Under the pieces are notes generated by a model, which was given only the letters and a program-made list of their open reading frames with translations, ran no database searches and was not told the DNA's origin. A program made the position numbers and the translations under genes. 23,655 nt of DNA from Rhynchosporium graminicola. Lineage: Eukaryota > Ascomycota > Leotiomycetes > Helotiales > Ploettnerulaceae. Below are positions 9,677-20,060 of the stretch, piece after piece (within the stretch, counting starts at the first letter, position 1; every line of letters begins with the position of its first letter). The stretch is taken from NCBI GenBank assembly GCA_900074885.1, contig FJUW01000110.1:1-23655 (forward strand). The letters are read 5' to 3'.

Positions 9677-11725
9677 CGGATGTCACAAGAATAACACAAT
9701 ATTTTACATAAGAATATGTCAATACCCCAGACCGTTACATGACGTTACTCACTTTAGAACCGGGAATAACCTAGAATTCTGGCAAGGGTTGCCGGAGCTT
9801 GAAGCTTCTCAAGGTGTACATAATCATAGAGTTTGAGGAAGAGAAGTGGTTTATTAGGAAGCTCGTTAGTACTAAGCTGTGATGAGAGTGCGCTCTTTCC
9901 CACGATAGAGTAGGCAACGGCTCGCAAGCAAAACCGGAGATCAAAGGCTCAGATATCGAAACCCGGTATCACCAAAGGACTTTAGGTTATGAGGAGTGAC
10001 TATTTTGGAAGCTCTTTACTCCTCTCCCGACGTTACTCGTGTGTGTCCTTTTTGGCTACAGTTCTCGAAAAAGTGGTTCGGGATTTTTCTGTGAATCGAG
10101 GTACAACTCTAAAAGTACTTCAGAGGATATTCAATAATGAGATTGTTTATCAATCGGTAGCAAATAAAGTTGCTGAGCCCAGGCCGTGAACCTTCGTGCT
10201 ACTTCTTAAGCTAGCTATGGGAGTCAAGACATGTCTTATCACTGTACGATTCTTTCTGGGAAGGATCACCACAAGATTCGGCCGACGCTAAATCGGTAAC
10301 TCTGTGAAACTCATACCACCGGCATCGCTGGAAATAGGATTGAAAGTGTTGAGCCGGAAAGCAACAAGAGCGTGCATTTGCTGAGCGATAGTATCTTAAG
10401 TGATCCCTCCAACACCTCCAAACGATTTTGACCGTCACATGTAACGGTTATCAGCTATTTTCTTCCACGAGATGTGTAGGATACCGACAAAGAGGATAAA
10501 GGTCAGTCTAAGGAACCCGGTTGCACAGATACAATAGGTCTGGGTTACTATCATAGTATGCACCCAGTCATAGCAAGCCCTGGCAATATTCGCCTTGATT
10601 TGGGTGTACGGGACTCACCATTAATCTTGATAATTTACCTTGGTTACAATCACATCGATAACCTGCAGTACGCTGCTGATCAGTATGTTATTGTCTAGGA
10701 TGTTGCTACTAGAATCAATGTGATTTATTTCTTGGATTCATGCCAAAGGTCAGACTGGTACACAACTTCAACGCAACTCATTAGGTACTCTGAATTAAAA
10801 GCTTCGTTTTTCACTGTTTAGCCATTGCGTATGCTTGGTGCTGCGATCCCAAACTAAGCGCTGTTGGTTGACACGGAGAATTACGCATTTGCTCAATGTC
10901 ACGATCTTAGAGTGTGACACGAGTGAGTCTGCTATTCTTATCGGAGTTTGCAGAGGTTATGGTAGGTAACAGAAGTGCTTGATCATGATCATGACATTGA
11001 TCTACCGAAGAGACTTTTAGTTGTAGGCAGTGCGAGCTCTTGCTTCCACATGAGAGAGTGTGCGGTCACCACTGAGGATATCTTTCCGACTTCAAGACCA
11101 ATCGATGCGACTACACTTTATCGAGTTGACACACATTTGTACTGAGGGCTTCACTTAATTACTTCACGATCTTTTAATCAAGCCGCCTTCAGGTTGTTTC
11201 CTTAGCAGGTAACCACATCTGTGAAGGGATGAGAATGATGCACATCAAGCGATGCGATAGAGATTCGTCTTTGGCGGAGTGTAAAGCTGCTAGGTCCAAA
11301 GGACTATCGTAACTCGACTTGAATTTCATAAACATATCCCACGAAACTACACAAATCAAAAATTCAAAGTCATATAAGCTGTCGATGACGTTACTATAAG
11401 TTGTATCCTTAGATGATAGATGTACAACGAGCAAGGAAAATCGATTGTCTGGAGACGAATTTCCTTAGCCTCGAAAGCATACTGGGTCTGAAAGTGTAAC
11501 ATAAAAAGATCAAAATAGAATTATTTGTTTGAGAATTACATTATTTAGCCTTGGAACAAAATTTTGAGTTCTCATGTCGTGAATCTGAGTTGGAATATCT
11601 GAAAATAACGACAGCAGCATCCAAAAATATACATTTGCCAGCTATTGGCGCATCATCGCTATCTCCTTGTCACCAATGGAGAAACGCTGTTGATAGCATC
11701 AATACCATACGCCTGGTCTGAAAAG
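9677..11725. other. Two-kilobase stretch without a recognisable gene
   Basis: The composition is ordinary and shows no RIP. The longest frames are short: 66 codons from an ATG at 9989, and GTG- or TTG-started minus frames at 10211-10438 and 11189-11434. None shows a domain or signal, or a convincing splice pattern. I see no tRNA cloverleaf or transposon ends. The first part should contain the bglE 3' UTR, and the last few hundred bases the promoter of the small gene at 11951. Confidence 0.5.
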
Positions 11726-11733
11726 TATAAAAG
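11726..11733 (+). promoter_or_regulatory. TATA box of the small Cys/His-rich gene
   Basis: TATAAAAG lies 225 bp before the ATG at 11951. It is followed by a CT-rich then CA-rich, ATG-poor leader typical of fungal 5' UTRs. This promoter-like layout supports a real transcript for the short downstream frame. Confidence 0.55.
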
Positions 11734-11950
11734 CATGGCTGTCTCCCATTTTTATTAGTTCCTCTAATTCTAAATACAAACCACAAAGTCTCAAACAGAA
11801 CACCTACACTCAGCTCCGCATCAAGCTTCGACACACAGAGCACCAAATATCACAGTACCCGCAAACTCATCTTAAGGAACAGCTAGGACCTGATACAGTT
11901 GTCTCAAAGCTTACTCGATACCTGCCTACGAAATCCATACAATAGCAGAG

Positions 11951-12121
11951 ATGAGCAACCGGGGTTACGTATACGTGAACTACATGGATTGCTGCAAGTG
12001 CAATCACTATACTTTCATCCTCAGCCGGCCTGAAGATTGCGATGGATGCCGACACGAGCAGTGCAGCGACTGCAGGGAGTTTGTCCAAATGGAGAAAGTT
12101 TCGGACTGGGTTGGTCGTTAA
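11951..12121 (+). CDS. Small Cys/His-rich protein, likely zinc-binding (56 aa)
   Basis: This single-exon protein of 56 residues has putative metal ligands in a tight pattern: C14, C15 and C17, H19, then C30-x2-C33-x-H35-x2-C38-x2-C41. I recall many uncharacterised small ascomycete proteins with the same CCxC ... CxxCxHxxCxxC spacing; they are probably small zinc ribbons and I know of no proven function. There is no signal peptide or membrane segment, so it is likely intracellular. The ATG context (GCAGAGATGAG) is acceptable, and a TATA box and long leader precede it. It runs tail to tail with the FAT1-type gene, whose stop lies 295 bp further on. A 99-codon antisense frame (11867-12166) is open, but the cysteine pattern argues for the plus strand. 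Confidence 0.65.
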   Translation: MSNRGYVYVNYMDCCKCNHYTFILSRPEDCDGCRHEQCSDCREFVQMEKVSDWVGR

Positions 12122-12415
12122 AAGGTTGGAGCGTTGGTCGCAGCTGAGTAGGAGTAAATGGAGCATCTGACCATATTCATGGTCTGCATGGTCGCAAAAA
12201 TGCTAAAGATCGGTTCATTGGATTTAGAAGAGTGTTTTGATAGATAGAAATGCATGGTTTAGCTCCACAATCAACATTGACAGATGCCTTTGTCGAATGA
12301 TTAATACTCGAGTGAAGCATGCATCAATTACACACATTATGACTAGATAATGGTCTTCAATTCTATCCTTTCGTAATTCCATTTGTACAATTGCATTTCA
12401 GATCAAGAAGATATC

Positions 12416-15206
12416 TCACAGCTGGGCCTTCCCTAACTGCAAGTCTTCCCAATGATCTTTCTTAAACTCGACGTAAGAATTTCCCCTGCCCAACCCGTCA
12501 ATCCAAAACACCTTATCATCTGCTTTCACCTTGTCAGGGTCCACGCCCTCTTCTCGCAGAGGAACTTTGTTTTGCTTGTTGTTGTGAATAGGCGTCATCT
12601 CTTTGACGACACGGATAAATACCGGCACTGCGTATTTCGGGAGATGGGTTCGTGAATGTCTGCAAAGTCAACAATTAAGCGAGGATCTCAAATATCCACG
12701 AAGGGAATGGAAGAGAAAGTAAAGGGGCGTCTTACTTGAGCAATCCTGCGAAATCGAACCCTTTCACGAAGTTTGGATCAATGTAAATAGCAGCACAGCC
12801 TGCCCTCCCATCATGTGATGGAAGAGAAACACCATAAACGTTGGCCTCCACGACACCCGGATACGATCCTAGTACCTCAGCTACCTCAGCCGTACTAACA
12901 TTCTCTCCCTTCCAACGAAATGTATCGCCCAATCTATCCAGAAAGAACCATCTCCCATCACTAGTTCTCCTCAACGCATCACCAGTCCGAAACCAAATGT
13001 CTCCTTTCTTGAATACATCCCGCTCGAATTTCTTCTGTGTTGCACCAGGGTTGTTGTAGTAACCCGCAAAGTCTTTGGGATCTGTGAGTTGGACTATGAT
13101 CTCACCTCCTTTCTCATAGGGTTCACGGTGCGCGAAACCCGTCTGCGGATCTCGCACAATATCTCCTGAAGCCTGGTCGACGAGTACGGGCACAATTGTA
13201 TTGCGTGTAAGATACCGGAAAATAGCGCCATGAGTCCCAACAGCCGTAGCGAGATAATCGCCACGGCTATGATTTACCAACCCGAAAACACCTTCCGACG
13301 AACTGAAAAACTCAAGGACTTCCGGAACAGCAAAGCGTTCGCGAAATTTGAACCATACGTCAGGACGTAAACCGTTCCCGTACATAGCACGAACGTTATG
13401 GTCTTTATCGAGGGGAGATGGTGGTGCAGCGAGGAGATATCGGGCAGTTTCACCAACGTATGTTATCCAGGTTGCGCGGGAATCGTGGACTTCGCTCCAG
13501 AATTTGGAGGTGCTAAACTTCTTACCGACACAAAGCGTTATGCCTGACATGAGCATGGTGACCGCTTGTACCCCTCCTGTAGCATGGTAGAAAGGCATGC
13601 AATCATACCATCTGTCTCCATCAATTGTTCGTCGGAAGCCTGCAGATTTCTGCAAGTCATATTAGCACAAAAGAATTTGTGGTCAGCCATCAGAGAGTAT
13701 GAAGAGAGGTCACATCCTGGCAACTTACGACAGCACCTAAATAGAAACCACGGTCTACTTTGAACGGGACACCTTTCGGGAATCCCGTTGTTCCACTACT
13801 CCATCATCAGCTCTTCTTCTCTCTTGCTTTTATCGAGAATATGTAGCTCAGAAATGGGATCCTACCTTGTGTAAAACATAGCCATAGGCCATTCACCCTT
13901 AATAGCATCTCTATAACTGTCCTGCGGTCTCTGCGCCTTCGATCCATGAATATCACTCACCATACCCCCATCCATAACACAAATTTCCAATCCAAGCTCT
14001 CCCTCCAAAACCAACCTTTCGCTCTCGATCCTCTCTCTAAAGCCTGGCTCGTCATCAACAAGCATCAGTTTCGCACCGCTAACACGTAAGCAGTGAATCA
14101 GTGCTTTGCCAGTAAGATGGTAATTGATCATTGCTGGCGCTGCACCAATGGCCCAGAGACCGAGCCAGGCGAAAAGGAATTCTGGCGAGTTGCTCATGTA
14201 GAAATTCACATAGTCACGAGTTTTGACGCCTTTGGAGAGGAACCACTGCTGGGAGTCAGCACTGAAGAGAAAAAGAGATGGAATTTGAGGCTGGCAACGA
14301 TAATGAAGCTGATAAAGGTCGTTTCGGTGAAAGAAATCAAGTGGATTTAGAGGAATGCCTTAATATGAGCTCTTGGTCGTGTACAAGTGGTGTAGAGCTA
14401 TCGGGAATTCACAATTGGAGCTGTATCACAGCTCAAAGAATGAGGTTCCTGCCTAACATCGACACCTCCGTACACTACCATCGAACACGAAGAAAATATT
14501 TGACTCCAGAATGCCTACCTGAGCATATTGATGCACCCTATCACTGGTCTCCTTCCAAGTAAAACATCCCTCTCTCGACCAGATACACTCCTCATTCGGC
14601 TTAGTGAGGACCGAATGCTCGAAGAGGTAGTAAAGTGCTACACGCTTATTCTTCACTGATTGCTCTCTCAATCAGTATGTTTCTCACTCACACCAAGCTA
14701 TTTCTCACAGCATCTTGTTCTCAAAAGATCTTATTCTCAAAAGATCTTATTCTCATACTCTAAAGCTTCCCCTAGCTTCTCATCTTCCCACAGCTCTTCT
14801 CATCAGAATGAGATACGCTTCGATGCAACAGAGAGTTAAGGGAGGGAGACTGGCGGTACTGAATGTAGAGGAATAAAAGAGGATTAAAGACATACCAGCC
14901 TCCGCATACAACCTCCTCAGAGCTCTCGCTTTCCGAATCTCTCGGATATCGCGTGCGAGTCCCAGTTTACCATCTAGGTACATGCCACCCAGGACAGTAC
15001 CAGCAGCTCCTGCAACTACGATCAAGACACATAGATATTAGCAACTAGAGCACAATCCCCAAACCTCAACCACTGATATCTTTACTCTCATTCACACACA
15101 TAACTGTGCCCCGTTCACCTGGCCTGTTCCGTTCCATTCCATTCTTCTCCATTCTTCTCATGTTGTATGAAAGAGGGGTAGGCGTAAGCTTACCGATAGA
15201 AGCCAT
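12416..15206 (-). CDS. FAT1: Long-chain fatty acid transporter / very long-chain acyl-CoA synthetase (FAT1/FatA type)
   Basis: This protein imports long-chain fatty acids and activates very long-chain ones to acyl-CoA at the membrane or peroxisome. I join seven exons: 15206-15194, 15015-14896, 14655-14519, 14245-13866, 13795-13729, 13649-12736 and 12659-12416. The total is 1,875 nt, or 624 residues, which is normal for the family; all six introns are GT-AG and every phase fits. The N-terminus (MASIVAGAAGTVLGG) is hydrophobic. The AMP-binding P-loop YTSGTTGFPKG is at 215-225 and spans intron 4. EFFSSSEG lies at 352-359, TGD at 461-463, and the FATP/VLACS block RLGDTFRWKGENVSTAEV at 478-495. 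The protein ends AQL, which weakly resembles a peroxisomal PTS1 signal. The frame is clean. Introns 1-3 are long (178, 240 and 273 nt) against 70-79 nt for introns 4-6. Two CCTCGG motifs upstream suggest fatty-acid induction. Confidence 0.92.
14718..14755. repeat. 16-bp tandem repeat inside intron 2 of the FAT1-type gene
   Basis: The unit TTCTCAAAAGATCTTA occurs twice in a row at 14718-14749 and a partial third copy follows. Further TTCTCA words lie nearby on both sides. The repeat lies wholly in the 240-nt intron 2 (14656-14895) and helps explain its length. No function is evident. Confidence 0.75.
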
Positions 15207-15413
15207 CTCGAGCTGTCTATGAACAGCAGGTACTATACCACCGAACGAAATCTCTATCCTGATAACTGATAATATAACAGGACACACGGATTGCAAATCA
15301 GCACAGAGAGATACGAGAGGAACCTGAGACAAGTTCTGTCTGAGAGAAAAACGTCAGTTCGGTAGAACAGTGACGATTCATAGGACGAAGTTCCGCGACT
15401 CGAAATTACCGCA

Positions 15414-15433
15414 CCTCGGCTCGGCATCCTCGG
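15414..15433. promoter_or_regulatory. Two CCTCGG motifs, likely FarA/FarB sites of the FAT1-type gene
   Basis: CCTCGG occurs at 15414-15419 and 15428-15433, in the same orientation with 8 bp between them, about 208-222 bp upstream of the FAT1-type ATG. In Aspergillus the Zn-cluster regulators FarA and FarB act through CCTCGG in promoters of fatty-acid catabolism genes. Finding a pair beside a fatty-acid import and activation gene fits that role well. Binding itself is inferred. Confidence 0.65.
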
Positions 15434-15475
15434 GTCACGCACCCGCTCAAGCTCGCTTCCCCGGATTTGCCTTTT

Positions 15476-15547
15476 TATGGCGGGTTTTAGTGGCCACATG
15501 TCTCAACTTGATTTTTAACTTTTTTTTCACGGGAAAACCCAGGAACA
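15476..15547 (+). repeat. Left terminal inverted repeat
   Basis: It begins TATGGCGGGTTTTAG and ends CCCAGGAACA. It is the inverted partner of 16243-16314. Confidence 0.88.
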
Positions 15548-16242
15548 CTATTATAGAATAATTAATAATACTTAGTACTAGACAGGTAGCCGGAAAACTC
15601 TGCACTTAGTATAGTATGCCAAGTATACAGTATACGCTAAGTAATAGTAGTTCTAAGTATAGCTATATTCATACTAATTTCTAATATACCCCCTTTTCCG
15701 ATACCGGTATAATACAGATTCTAGTACTAATTCTAGTACTACTTCCAATATAGTACTACGGCCTTATTAACTCCTGTAATATACGCCTATATAGCGTATA
15801 TAGCGCCTACGTCTCCTTTCTAAGGAGTTCAGCTACTCCGTAGCCTTCTAGCTTACGTTATAGTATAAGAGTACTATAAACTACTAGTATAGTAGCCTTA
15901 ATCTATCTATAAGAGATTAAAGTTAAGGAAGATAACTATAATAGTAATAATATTCTAGTTGAAGTCTCTACTAATAAAGAAGAAGATAATAATAAAAAGG
16001 AGTTCTCTAAGTAGGAGGGATTTATTATTACAGATAGAGATAATAAAGAGGAGTAGATTCAGGTTTACTACTTCTCTCCTCTATTATTATAGTACTCTCA
16101 ATTGAACTTCTTTGAAAGACTAAACTACTCCGTGTTACTATCTACTATTACTATATGATCTGAAAAGTCCCTGATTTAAGTACGTAGTTATTTCTATTAG
16201 TAGTTATTACTTAATGAATATTCTAGTATTCCTAGGTTTTGA

Positions 16243-16314
16243 TGTTCCTGGGTTTTCCCCGTGAAAAAAAGTCAAATATCAAGTTGAGACATGTGGCTAC
16301 TAAAACCCTCCATA
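16243..16314 (-). repeat. Right terminal inverted repeat
   Basis: On the minus strand it begins TATGGAGGGTTTTAG and ends CCCAGGAACA, matching the left repeat. The interior side contains a run of seven A against eight T in the partner. Confidence 0.88.
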
Positions 16315-16463
16315 CCTTTTGATCCCCGCAACTCGCATGGAGAGCCGGACAGCTTCACCTCACTGACAATTTGACTTGCGGTCTCCACTACTGACATTAC
16401 GCTATCTACTCGCTCTTTCCTGCCATCAGTTCTATAAAGACAAAATCACAAGAGAGAAACAAA

Positions 16464-16615
16464 ATGGTCGTTCGAATTCTGAATAGCAAATTACTTCACC
16501 TAAAAGGGTTACAGTGCAGGAGTAATTTATCATTATATCATCCTACATCATCATTCCCAAGGTAATTCCTGTTATTATTAACTTAAACGATCAAAACACC
16601 ACCCCACCTCTTTCC
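16464..16615 (+). pseudogene. 5' end of a gene for a mitochondrially targeted protein, cut by a hAT insertion
   Basis: An ATG with an excellent context (ACAAAATGG) at 16464 opens 32 codons rich in Leu, Ser, Arg and Lys and without any Asp or Glu (MVVRILNSKLLHLK at the start). That is the profile of a cleavable mitochondrial presequence. The frame runs to a good intron donor, AG|GTAATT at 16562; without splicing it stops at 16563-16565. A branch-like ATTAAC (16577-16582) and a pyrimidine-rich TTTCCCAG follow, but that CAG is formed by the first three bases of the hAT end at 16616. The rest of the gene is not in the window, so the mature product is unknown. A TATAAA (16433-16438) lies close upstream. 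The gene may continue beyond the far end of the transposon. Confidence 0.5.
16608..16615. other. Predicted 8-bp target site beside the hAT end
   Basis: hAT elements duplicate 8 bp on insertion. The 8 bp outside the terminus are CTCTTTCC. The second copy should lie past the far end of the element, outside this window. Confidence 0.4.
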
Positions 16616-16700
16616 CAGTGTGCGAAAAAAATAATCATCTTACTCAATTATACTCGATTATAATCGATTATAATTAGATTAGATTAGAGTAGGTATTTTA
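16616..16700 (-). mobile_element. hAT transposon terminus, outer fragment
   Basis: It starts CAGTGTGCGAAAAAAA and runs into subterminal ATTAGATTAGATTAGAGTAG repeats. It is interrupted at 16700 by the LTR retrotransposon and resumes at 23265; the flanking TTTTA is duplicated on both sides. The same terminus in opposite orientation is found at 3991. The coding strand of the transposase is minus, so this is the element's 3' end. Confidence 0.75.
16696..16700. repeat. Target-site duplication, left copy (TTTTA)
   Basis: The 5 bp before the LTR retrotransposon are TTTTA and are repeated exactly at 23265-23269. A 5-bp duplication is usual for gypsy integrase. Confidence 0.9.
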
Positions 16701-16935
16701 TATGACGCTTACTCTAGAAAGGTCTCAAAACTACCTGAGTAATAAGACCTCATATTGCTATGAATATGAAGTAGTAAGAATCACTTAAGAATCTATAACT
16801 AAGGAGTAAAGAAGTAGAGAGAGAATAGAAGTATATATATGAAAAGGGGCCCCTAAACTCTACTCGTATAATCTCGCTTAGCAGTAAGTGTTTCTACTAA
16901 TAGGGAGAGACCTCTAAACCTGACTAGTCGTCATA
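16701..16935 (-). repeat. Downstream (3') LTR of the gypsy element
   Basis: This 235-bp LTR differs from 23030-23264 at 15 positions, all transitions, with no insertions or deletions. It lies next to the polypurine tract, so it is the 3' LTR of the minus-strand element. Confidence 0.95.
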
Positions 16936-16950
16936 CTACCCCCCCCTCCG
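16936..16950 (-). other. Polypurine tract
   Basis: On the minus strand this reads CGGAGGGGGGGGTAG, directly abutting the LTR at 16935. It is the expected primer site for plus-strand synthesis and fixes the element's orientation. Confidence 0.8.
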
Positions 16951-19900
16951 AAAAAAGCTCGCCCTCGAGCGTTAGTCTATCTCCTTATTACTATTAAGGT
17001 AGTCGTAATTATCAATTCTATCGTAGAAAGCTTTCAGCTAATTAGGTAGTTTAGCAGGAGGTCTAGCTTACGTTAGGTTATTAAGGTAGAATTATTATAG
17101 CTTAGCGGGAGCGTATTTAACGTCTATAGCGTCGTACTATATAAGATCGATATCTTAATTTAACTAGGAAACTCGGTATAAGAGGCTATTACGCTACTTA
17201 TAGTACGTAAGTATATCTTCGATCTCCTATTCATCGTTACTAGTGATATTAATAGGTAGTAGCGGCAGTAAGGTTTATCTTAGCAAGGGGTCGTTTAGAT
17301 ACTTCTATAGCTTAGTAGTAGGGAATACGTTATATACTTTTATACTAGCAGGGAGCTCTAGATAATAAGAGCTTCCGACCTTTTTAATTATACGAAAGGG
17401 TCTATTAGTCGGGAAGTCGAGTTTTTTGCTAAGTCGAGTACTCGTAAAATAGCGTATATCTAGCTAGATAAGGTCGTTTATAGTAAAGTCGACTTCATAG
17501 CGTAAGCGATTATAAGATTAAGATATCTTAGCTTATACACGTTAGAAGCTAGATTAAGTAGTAGTCTAGGCGTCGCGTAAGCGATTAGCGTAATCTAGAG
17601 CTTACTAAGTATTTAACTTATCAGTAGGTATAGTAGAGTCAGGTAAGTCTTTCTAATTCTAATTAACGCGGAGTATATATCTATAAACGACTTCAAAAGG
17701 TAAGAGACCTCTAAGGGATTCGTAAGGGAGAGTTATCTAGGCGTAGTCTATAATAAGTAAGAATTCCGACTAGTCGTCTTAATAATAAGAGATAAAAAGT
17801 CGTAATCTGCGTTAGAGATATTAGTTATAGATCTCTATTTAGCTATCTATTTACGGGTAATCTACTATAGAAAGCTATCTTTTAGTACTAAGAATTATAA
17901 TAACTATAGTCTAAAAACGGGAAACGAATTAAGGCTCTCTATCAGAGGTAATTATTAATAGAGCTCCGAAATAGCGGTATACGTAGTATAAGTAAAGCTT
18001 TATAAGGTCGCGCGTATTAGAGGTCTTTCGGCATAGAATACTAATTACTTATTTACTGAAATAGTCGATAAATACGAGAACGTTATCGTAGCTATATTTA
18101 TCGCGGTTAAAGCTATAGTAGTCGACTATAATATACTCCTATAGACGTGATAATACAAGCAGAGGTTAGAGGAGGCTCGGTTTTTTATCACGCAGTACTT
18201 AAATTCGTCAGTAAGTATAATAGTTACGATAGTACTAGTTAATAGTTAAAGCGATTCCGTACTACTAGTATTATAATACTAGCAGTTATAAGGTCTTCTT
18301 TACACTTAGATAAGTAATCTCTAATCAATCGTATACTTCGCGTATAAGTAATATACGAAAGTATAAGACGTCAGGTATAATTAGTCTTCCTTCATAGAGT
18401 AGAAGATCTTTTTCTATAGTTAGTTTTCTAAGAATAAAAGAGAGAGCTTATTTCCGTAAAACTTAGAGTAAAAGCGTAGTGCGATTAGCGTTAAGTACTT
18501 ACTATACTATAGAAAAGACTAGCGATAAGTAAGCGACTTCTAAGGCGTTAATAAGCTTAAAGTTATCTATAGAGTCAGAGCTATTCCGGAGGTTACTTAT
18601 AAGTAGTACTAGATCGATTTAGTCTTCGCGTAGTAGCTACTATAAACGCTAAGTTCTTTTAGAATTATTCTAGTAATCTAATTTATCTATTCTGCGAGAG
18701 AGAGCGTTAGCAAGTAGATTATACTTCCTAGGTCGATAAGTAATTATAAAGTTATAATCTGCGAGTAGCTCGGCCTATCAGGCTTATCATGCGTTTAGCT
18801 ATTTAGAGGTTATAAAGTACTTAAGAGCTTTATAATCAGTAACGACACGGATCTGATATAATACGCTTACGAGCTCAGATCTCCAGTTACTAAAAGATCA
18901 TATAATTATAAGAATTTCCTTATTATAAATAGCGTAATTAAGCTCAGTAGGTAGTATAGTCTTAGAGAAGTAAGCTACTAGGAACTAGTCTTCGTTATAC
19001 TATTACGATAGCACACCTGCTATTACTTTATTACTAGCGTCTATTTCGATCATATAAGGTAGATATTACTAATAGTAGTAGAGGAGTAGTACCGAAGTGA
19101 GAGTATACTTTAGGTAATCAAAAGTATCTTTATACTCTCTAGCGAACTGAAATAATACGTTATTTTTAGTAAGTTATATAAGAGGTTTTACGATAATTCT
19201 ATAGTCCTTAATAAATCGTTAGTAGAAGTTGCAAAAGCCTAAGAATAATTATATGCTCTTAACTATAGTTAGGTAATTCTAAGATTATATAATATTAACC
19301 TTCTTAGGGTCTACCTCGATCCCAGAAGTAGAGATAATAAATCTAAGGTATTTAGTACAAGTAATATTGAATTCATACTTCTTAAGGTCGGCTTATAATC
19401 CGGCGTCTTATAATCGTTATAGCACCTTATATACGTATAATTAATACTATAGTAAGTCGTTAGAGTAGATCAGAATATTATCTAGATATACTATATAGAA
19501 GTTATCTAAGTAGTCGAATAAGACGTTATTCATATATTACTAGTACGTCGTAAGGCTATTAGTCAGACCGAAAGGGAGTACCTTATACTTATATACACCG
19601 TAATAAGTCCGGAAGGTTATATACTCTTCAGAGGCTAGATCTATTCGAATTCGGTAGAACGCCTAGCGAATATCTAGTTTAGTAAATATCTTAGCAATAG
19701 AGATTCTAGCTAGCGTTTCATCGATTAATAGCAATAGATATTAATCCTTCCTAGTAAGGTTATTAAGTGCGCGAAAGTCAATATAGAATCTTAGACTTCT
19801 ATTAGCTTTCTTAACGAAAAGAATAAGTGCAGCGTATAGTACTTAAGAAAGTTCGATAAAACCTTTAGCTAAGTTATCCGTAATATACGCCTTAATAACT

Positions 19901-20060
19901 TCAAGTTCTTCAGCCGATATCTTATATAAAGGGAAGTATTTAAAGTTCTTCTCAGCGCCTTCCTTAAGCTTAATTCGGTAATCGTATAAGCGATAAGGAA
20001 GGAGAATATCGCTAGCTTCCTTAGAAAAGACATATACCTACTAGCTATACTCATAAGGAA
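16951..20060 (-). pseudogene. gypsy pol remnant: reverse transcriptase, RNase H, integrase
   Basis: The reverse transcriptase entry motif, acidic then hydrophobic with YFPLYKISAEELEVIKAY-like residues, lies near 19870-19960. LPFGLTN lies near 19560-19580, and the catalytic box reads VYLDN at 19477-19491, where the family has YxDD; the second Asp became Asn by a G-to-A change. The RNase H end is clear near 18853-18680 (IRVVTDYKALKYF, then AELLADYNF, then LANALSRR), with TAG/TGA where Gln, Arg and Trp are expected. The integrase core shows EYIIVDYYSFNRDKYSYD and NVLVFIDYFSK near 18145-18060. The sequence from about 17100 to 16951 holds only the element's tail. Nothing here is translatable as a whole. 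Confidence 0.88.

Larger units (their letters stand above)
15476..16314. mobile_element. Non-autonomous DNA transposon with 72-bp terminal inverted repeats
   Basis: Terminal inverted repeats at 15476-15547 and 16243-16314 pair almost end to end, with about four substitutions and two 1-nt homopolymer length changes. The outer ends read TATGG and CCATA. The 695-bp interior is AT-rich with RIP-like loss of CA/TG and has no open frame, so the element cannot encode a transposase. Two readings of the target site are possible: TA (Tc1/mariner style, element 15478-16312), or the direct repeat CCTTTT at 15470-15475 and 16315-16320. It sits 270 bp upstream of the FAT1-type start codon and 43 bp beyond the CCTCGG pair. 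Confidence 0.85.

Noticed and set aside
9989..10189. 66-codon plus-strand frame from an ATG
   Set aside because: No domain, targeting signal or promoter elements; its length is within chance expectation.
11867..12166. 99-codon minus-strand frame with an ATG
   Set aside because: It covers the small Cys/His-rich gene on the opposite strand; the zinc-ligand spacing, TATA box and leader support the plus strand. The antisense hydrophobic stretches show no recognisable family.
16936..16950. GC-rich run read as a host promoter element
   Set aside because: It abuts the LTR exactly where a polypurine tract belongs for a minus-strand element.
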